The notes under the pieces were generated by a model, which did no database searches, was not told the origin of the DNA, and worked only from the letters and a program-made list of their open reading frames with translations. A stretch of DNA of 64,000 bases from Granulosicoccus sp045106475 (GTDB lineage: Bacteria; Pseudomonadota; Gammaproteobacteria; Granulosicoccales; Granulosicoccaceae): positions 1-64,000 of the forward strand of contig JBGCEO010000019.1 in the NCBI GenBank assembly GCA_045106475.1. Reading direction: 5' to 3'. Made by a program: the position numbers and the translations under genes. This document shows, one piece after another, positions 59,707-64,000 of the stretch (positions are counted from its first letter, which is position 1; every line of letters starts with the position of its first letter).

Positions 59707-60729
59707 ATGAAATCCACTAGTACTCGACGTGCAGACAGTCATTGTCGCGTTACATTAAAAGACGTTGCCCGATTGGCTGAAGTATCCGAGATATCAGTCT
59801 CTCGGGTGATGCGTGATGCACCTAATATTTCAGAAAAGCTGCGTAATAAAGTCATGTTGGCAGCCAACTCCCTGGGCTACACCCCTAACCGGGTGGCAGG
59901 TGCGCTTAAAAATAACAACAGCAAGTTGGTGGCCGTCGTTTTGCCGTCGATGAGTAATGAAGTTTTCCCGCAGGTGCTAAATGGGATAGAAACAGTTCTG
60001 GCGCAACATGGTCTGAATGCAGTCTTGGGTTTGAGTGAATATGATTCTGAGCGTGAGCTGCGTGTTATCCGTGAGCTGTTGTCGTGGTCCCCAATGGGTA
60101 TTGTGTTAACCGGCCTGCACCACGATGAGACCGTTGCAAAAATGATTGCACAGCAGAATATTCCTGTCGTGCAAATTATGGATATTGACGGTGAAGCAAT
60201 CCAGTCGGCTGTTGGAATATCGCATTCGAAAGCTGCACAAGCAGCAGCGGATTATCTGGTAAAGAAAGGATATAAAAAACCGGCTTACATCGGAGCTTGG
60301 AGTGAGCGACCCGTCCGATCTCGAACCAGACGTCTGGCATTTGAAGCGCGTCTTGAAGTTCTAGGGGTGCCGCTTGTTTCGCACAAAATAGCAAATGAAC
60401 GCTCCTCCGCTTTGGTCGGTGCACAAACCACTACAGATTTGTTGTCAGAGCATCCGGATTTAGACTGTATTTTTTATGCAAACGATGACCTGGCACTAGG
60501 CGGACTTTTCCATGCAATGAAGGCTGGGATGTCAATCCCCGATGAGCTTGCAATATTGGGATTCAATGGACTGCAAATTGGTCGGGCAACACCTATCCAA
60601 CTGTCAAGTGTGGAAACTCCTCGATTCGAAATGGGAACGCGGGCTGCCGAGCTTTTATTGGCGTTAGAAACCGAAGGTTCACAGATAATCGATCTTGATT
60701 TTAAAATATTCTCGGGAGGGAGCACTTGA
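59707..60729 (+). CDS. LacI-family transcriptional regulator
   Basis: This 340-residue protein has a LacI-type helix-turn-helix and hinge (VTLKDVARLAEVSEISVSRVMRD, then NRVAGALK, residues 17-65). A periplasmic-binding-like effector domain (FYANDDLALGG, ILGFNGLQIG) follows. The recognition helix and hinge fit GntR-type LacI regulators. It most likely represses the divergent tctCBA-hydrolase operon through the palindrome at 59621-59640 and releases it on binding a ligand. The ligand is unknown. Confidence 0.93.
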   Translation: MKSTSTRRADSHCRVTLKDVARLAEVSEISVSRVMRDAPNISEKLRNKVMLAANSLGYTPNRVAGALKNNNSKLVAVVLPSMSNEVFPQVLNGIETVLAQHGLNAVLGLSEYDSERELRVIRELLSWSPMGIVLTGLHHDETVAKMIAQQNIPVVQIMDIDGEAIQSAVGISHSKAAQAAADYLVKKGYKKPAYIGAWSERPVRSRTRRLAFEARLEVLGVPLVSHKIANERSSALVGAQTTTDLLSEHPDLDCIFYANDDLALGGLFHAMKAGMSIPDELAILGFNGLQIGRATPIQLSSVETPRFEMGTRAAELLLALETEGSQIIDLDFKIFSGGST

Positions 60730-60850
60730 CAATGACAATGGCCCAGCTCGAATCGTTGCGTTAATTTGTGGCCCTGATTGCCGCCGGTATTGCGTTATGT
60801 CCATGCGATTGCGACTACTGTGCCTAAGCAATGATTGGCAATACTATGCT

Positions 60851-60862
60851 AGGCTTAAGCCT
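60851..60862. promoter_or_regulatory. Perfect palindrome at the 5' edge of the TPP riboswitch
   Basis: AGGCTTAAGCCT is a 12-bp perfect palindrome directly before the P1 stem of the riboswitch. TATGCT (60845-60850) just upstream could be a -10 box, which would put the palindrome at the transcription start. I see no convincing -35. The function is not known. Confidence 0.35.
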
Positions 60863-60973
60863 CTTGACGGGGTGCTGGAGACCACAATACGGTCAACGGC
60901 TGAGATGTAGCGCGACTAGTGTCGGCACGATCCCGCTGAACCTGATGCGGGTAATGCCGACGAAGGGATCAAG
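60863..60973 (+). promoter_or_regulatory. TPP riboswitch (THI element)
   Basis: All conserved parts of the thiamine pyrophosphate aptamer are present. P1 is CTTGA/TCAAG (60863-60867 with 60969-60973), GGGGTGC follows, and CTGAGA lies at 60900-60905. The hallmark CCTGAT...GGGTAATGCC...GACGAAGGGA runs 60941-60968. It precedes thiD and a thiamine-precursor ABC importer and should switch them off when TPP is abundant. The variable P3 arm (about 60907-60936) is moderate in length. A GCGATG/CGTCGC hairpin (about 60977-61001) may belong to the expression platform. Confidence 0.96.
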
Positions 60974-61045
60974 TTAGCGATGTAATATTTTACTCCGTCG
61001 CACTATTTGAGTCCTCTCGGTACGCCTCGACTGAGACTGTTTATT

Positions 61046-61891
61046 GTGACTCAAGCAACACCATCCTCCAAGTCCTCAACATCCCATAAAAGTCGTGCTC
61101 CGGTTGCCATGACGATTGCCGGTTCGGATTCAGGTGGTGGTGCGGGAATTCAGGCAGATCTCAAAACGTTCAGTGCTTTGGGCGTCTATGGTGCAAGTAC
61201 CATTACGGCCTTAACTGCTCAAAACACCCAGACGGTTCAGGGCATTCATGATGTACCGCCAGAGTTTGTCGTTAATCAACTCGAGACGGTACTCGCAGAT
61301 ATTCAGGTTGATGCAATCAAAATCGGCATGCTGTCATCCGTGCCAATCATCCAAGCAGTTTCCAGTGTTCTTGGAAAATACTCCGAAATACCTATTGTAC
61401 TCGACCCGGTCATGGTGGCTAAAAGCGGAGATCGTCTGCTTGGCCAGGATGCACACGAGGCAGTTGTAGAGCAACTTTTCCCGCTTGCACGCTTATTAAC
61501 ACCTAATGTGCCGGAGGCTGCAATCCTGACAGGAAAAGACAGCGCAGAATCCGAGGCTGAAATGATTGCCCAAGCGACCGTTTTGAGCAAATTGGGCAGC
61601 AATGCCGTGCTGATGAAAGGTGGACATTTGTCAGGAGAAATTTGTGAAGATGTTCTGTTTATAGATGGAGACATTCATCGATACTCTCATCCTCGCGTGC
61701 ATACTGGTAATACGCATGGCACTGGCTGCACGTTGTCTTCGGCGATTACAGCTTACCTTGCAAAAGGCTGCGAGTTGCCAGATGCCGTTCAACAAGCATC
61801 GGATTATTTGCACCAGGCAATCTTAGCGGCCGATAGTTTGAATGTTGGCCAAGGGCACGGCCCCGTGCACCATTTTCATAAGCAGTGGTGA
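61046..61891 (+). CDS. thiD: Hydroxymethylpyrimidine kinase/phosphomethylpyrimidine kinase
   Basis: This ribokinase-fold enzyme phosphorylates HMP and then HMP-phosphate for thiamine synthesis. Motifs are MTIAGSDSGGGAGIQADLKTFSALG, KIGMLSS, VLDPVMVAKSGDRLL, TPNVPEAAILTG and the anion-hole THGTGCTLSSAI. It ends GPVHHF as in E. coli ThiD. The start is unclear: GTG 61046 is used here. TTG 61007 would lengthen it, and ATG 61109 would begin right at the catalytic motif. The stop overlaps the next gene as TGATG. Confidence 0.94.
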   Translation: MTQATPSSKSSTSHKSRAPVAMTIAGSDSGGGAGIQADLKTFSALGVYGASTITALTAQNTQTVQGIHDVPPEFVVNQLETVLADIQVDAIKIGMLSSVPIIQAVSSVLGKYSEIPIVLDPVMVAKSGDRLLGQDAHEAVVEQLFPLARLLTPNVPEAAILTGKDSAESEAEMIAQATVLSKLGSNAVLMKGGHLSGEICEDVLFIDGDIHRYSHPRVHTGNTHGTGCTLSSAITAYLAKGCELPDAVQQASDYLHQAILAADSLNVGQGHGPVHHFHKQW

Positions 61892-62679
61892 TGGGTTTGC
61901 CTCAGCTCCAACCTGACATTAGTGAGTTGAACAGCCCTGGCATTGTTCTGGACAACGTCAGTCTATGCCTTCAAAGTCACAAGGTTTTCGAATCCTTATC
62001 GATTAGCTTTGCGGCTCAGCAGTGTCACTGTGTTTTGGGCAGAAGTGGTGTAGGCAAATCAAGTTTGTTGAATGTTCTATCCGGTTCTGCAGTTATAGAA
62101 TCGGGAACGGCTCGCGCTACTAACAGCAAGCAGCTGGGCGATCAAATAGCATACATGTTCCAGGACGATGGTCTATTACCCTGGTTGACTGTTCTTGATA
62201 ATGTACAACTAGGCCTTCGATTGCGTGGCGAGATGAGCAGTCACAGTGACGAACGAGCGAGGGAGTTGCTAGATGCCGTAGACCTTCAGAGCTGGGTTGA
62301 TCATTATCCTCGTAGTTTGTCGGGTGGAATGCGTCAGCGTGTTGCTCTTGCGCGTACTCTTATGGAAGAGCGAGCCATCATCCTCATGGATGAACCTTTT
62401 TCAAGACTGGATGCCATTACGCGAGATGAATTGCAGGTGCTGGCTTGTGAACTTTTGACGAACCGTACTGTAGTTCTTGTTACGCACGATCCTGCCGAAG
62501 CACTGCGCATCGGTCATACCGTCACGGTATTACATTCAGCTTTGCCAAGCAAAACAACAGTCATTGCGCCCAGATCGCAACCTCCGCGCCAACAGACCGA
62601 TAGTGAAGTGCTGGAGCTGACACCCACATTGTGGAATGCGTTGTCGGCAGATGCGGCTCGCCCGGTAGAGCGTTTGTGA
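61891..62679 (+). CDS. thiZ: ABC transporter ATP-binding protein for thiamine pyrimidine precursor
   Basis: This 262-residue ATPase has Walker A GRSGVGKSSLL (about residue 46), the Q-loop FQDDGLLPW, the signature LSGGMRQRVALARTL (about 142) and Walker B IILMDEPFSRLD. The WLTVLDNVQLGL segment is typical of taurine/nitrate-type (NitT/TauT) importers. With the permease and NMT1/THI5-like binding protein it matches the ThiXYZ system that salvages formylaminopyrimidine or HMP. The role is inferred from the riboswitch and thiD context. ATG 61891 overlaps the thiD stop. Confidence 0.9.
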   Translation: MGLPQLQPDISELNSPGIVLDNVSLCLQSHKVFESLSISFAAQQCHCVLGRSGVGKSSLLNVLSGSAVIESGTARATNSKQLGDQIAYMFQDDGLLPWLTVLDNVQLGLRLRGEMSSHSDERARELLDAVDLQSWVDHYPRSLSGGMRQRVALARTLMEERAIILMDEPFSRLDAITRDELQVLACELLTNRTVVLVTHDPAEALRIGHTVTVLHSALPSKTTVIAPRSQPPRQQTDSEVLELTPTLWNALSADAARPVERL

Positions 62680-63458
62680 GCAAGGTGCAACCGGTTCACC
62701 CTTTGGCTGGGATAAAACCAATTCTGTTGGTGATTTTTGCAATTGTTGCTGCATGGCATTTCCTAGTGCTCATTACGGGTGTGCCCGCATTTATTTTTCC
62801 AGCTCCCTGGGATGTTTTAATCACGCTGGTCAGTAAATATGATTATTTTTTAAAGCATGCTCTAACTACTGCGATAGAGATCGTCGCCGGGCTTTTTTTG
62901 GGGTGTTTGCTGGGGATTGTTAGCGCGCTTGTTCTTCTTTGTTTTAAAAGTAGCCGACGATGGGTTTTGCCGCTGATGGTTGTCAGCCAGTCGATACCCG
63001 TCTTTGCGCTAGCGCCTTTGTTGACGTTATGGCTTGGATATGGAATGAGTTCTAAGATCGCCATGGCTGTTTTGATTATTTATTTTCCGGTTGTAGCTGC
63101 AAGCTATGATGGTCTGCGCCATACCCCGGATGCCATGCTGCAACTTGCCCGATCAATGCATGCTTCTCCCTGGTCCATCATTCGTCATATCCGATTTCCT
63201 GCTGCTATGCCCTCCATAGCATCGGGCATTCGAGTAGCCACTTCGGTGGCCCCGATAGGCGCTGTCATTGGAGAATGGGTGGGTTCGAGCCGCGGGCTTG
63301 GATTTGTCATGCTCAACGCCAATGGCCGCATGCAAACCGATGAGATGTTTGCGGCATTGCTCTGTCTCAGCATACTGGCTGTGACTTTGTATTGGATTGT
63401 TAATGCCACACTTGAAAAATGTCTTTACTGGCAGGACGAATCTTCTGCTTCTCTTTAA
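62676..63458 (+). CDS. thiX: ABC transporter permease for thiamine pyrimidine precursor
   Basis: This 260-residue membrane protein has about six helices. It has the binding-protein-dependent permease (EAA) loop around residue 155-185 (YDGLRHTPDAMLQLARSMHAS, then IRHIRFPAAMPSIASGIRVA). The GEWVGSSRGLGFVML motif is typical of NitT/TauT/ThiX permeases. The GTG at 62676 overlaps the ATPase stop as GTGA and is preferred over the upstream TTG 62631, which lies inside the ATPase gene. Confidence 0.9.
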   Translation: MSKVQPVHPLAGIKPILLVIFAIVAAWHFLVLITGVPAFIFPAPWDVLITLVSKYDYFLKHALTTAIEIVAGLFLGCLLGIVSALVLLCFKSSRRWVLPLMVVSQSIPVFALAPLLTLWLGYGMSSKIAMAVLIIYFPVVAASYDGLRHTPDAMLQLARSMHASPWSIIRHIRFPAAMPSIASGIRVATSVAPIGAVIGEWVGSSRGLGFVMLNANGRMQTDEMFAALLCLSILAVTLYWIVNATLEKCLYWQDESSASL

Positions 63459-63495
63459 TTTTACGTCAACCTTTAAACTGGACTACGTCGCTAAC

Positions 63496-64000
63496 ATGAA
63501 AAAACTAATTTGTATTATCGCCATGACGCTGCTTTCATCACCAGCGCTCAGTGCCGATAAGCTCACTGTATTGCTTGATTGGTTCACTAACCCCGATCAT
63601 GCACAACTTATCGTTGCACAGGAGCTTGGTTATTTTGAGCAGCTTGATCTCGAAGTCGAGTTGGTGGAGCCTGCCGATCCGAGCTTACCGCCGAAAATGG
63701 TTGCAGCCGGTAAAGCTGACATAGCCATAACTTACCAGCCGCAATTACATGTACAGATCTCTCAGGGCCTGCCGTTGGTACGTTTTGGTACGTTGGTATC
63801 AACCCCCTTGAATTCACTGGTAGTGCTCAAAGACGGGCCCATAAAATCGATTGCCGATCTAGCAGGAAAGAAGGTCGGGTTTTCGGTAGGTGGTTTTGAA
63901 GATGCATTACTCAAGTCCATGCTTGAGACCCATGGTTTGAAGTTGGAAGATGTAGAGCTGATTAACGTTAACTTTTCCCTGTCTCCATCATTGATCACCG
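63496..64000 (+). CDS. thiY: NMT1/THI5-like substrate-binding protein (partial, cut by window end)
   Basis: The frame starts at ATG 63496 and is open to the right edge, giving 168 residues. A signal peptide (cleavage near ALSA-DK, residue 20) is followed by LTVLLDWFTNPDHAQLIVAQELGYF. VEPADPSLPPKMVAAGKADIAITYQPQL comes next. Both blocks are diagnostic of ThiY/THI5-like pyrimidine-binding proteins. It completes the thiD-ATPase-permease-binding protein operon under the TPP riboswitch, 37 bp after the permease gene. Confidence 0.93.
   Translation, partial: MKKLICIIAMTLLSSPALSADKLTVLLDWFTNPDHAQLIVAQELGYFEQLDLEVELVEPADPSLPPKMVAAGKADIAITYQPQLHVQISQGLPLVRFGTLVSTPLNSLVVLKDGPIKSIADLAGKKVGFSVGGFEDALLKSMLETHGLKLEDVELINVNFSLSPSLIT

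Overview
This window looks like a chromosomal segment of a free-living, probably marine or aquatic gammaproteobacterium. Three things suggest this: the gmk-rpoZ-spoT-recG gene order, the Proteobacteria-type sucA/sucB/lpd genes, and the dut/coaBC/radC and argB/algC neighbourhoods. Genes are densely packed on both strands, with many 4-bp ATGA/GTGA overlaps and base composition that looks balanced. No rRNA, tRNA, CRISPR array or intact mobile element was seen. The only mobile trace is a possible transposase tail cut by the left edge.

Layout, left part (1-28.5 kb). A thioesterase and a zinc-ribbon Nudix hydrolase converge on fadD, and the gap between them is filled by two back-to-back heptanucleotide arrays. 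Small conserved proteins follow (YchJ-like, DUF3301, DUF1244, DUF6231-like). Next is a TCA block: a divergent isocitrate/isopropylmalate-type dehydrogenase, sucA and sucB, then a secreted SASA-type esterase inserted before lpd. After an MFS transporter, a PAP2 phosphatase, a GMC oxidoreductase, outer-membrane phospholipase A, a GT2 glycosyltransferase and a redoxin comes the conserved gmk-rpoZ-spoT-ridA-recG group.

Middle part (27.5-45 kb). A short-chain dehydrogenase has a second double heptamer array just in front of its start codon. A NERD-domain protein, a HAD dehalogenase, an Ldh-family reductase, an ElaA-type acetyltransferase and a rhombosortase follow. The rhombosortase is divergent from a type II secretion half-operon, gspG-H-I-J-K-L-M-N. 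Then come cysQ, an NTF2-like protein with an acidic tail, a two-helix membrane protein, xth, a DUF4124-like protein, argB and an algC-type phosphohexomutase.

Right part (45-64 kb). A LysR regulator is divergent from a ChvE-GguA-GguB type monosaccharide ABC transporter. That transporter is followed by an aldonate dehydratase and an aldose 1-dehydrogenase: import plus the first oxidative steps of a non-phosphorylative pentose/hexose pathway. Two perfect dyads lie in the divergent promoter region. After dut/coaBC and radC there is a small YceK-like lipoprotein and a decayed fragment copied from radC. A TctCBA tricarboxylate-type transporter with an alpha/beta hydrolase is divergent from a LacI regulator, with a clear palindromic operator between them. 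The window ends in a TPP-riboswitch-controlled operon: thiD plus an ABC importer for a thiamine pyrimidine precursor, with its binding protein cut by the right edge.

I found no clearly new defence or mobile system. The strongest unexplained signals are the paired heptamer arrays, the internally deleted radC copy, the esterase gene inside the 2-oxoglutarate dehydrogenase gene set, and the atypical dehydrogenase upstream of sucA.
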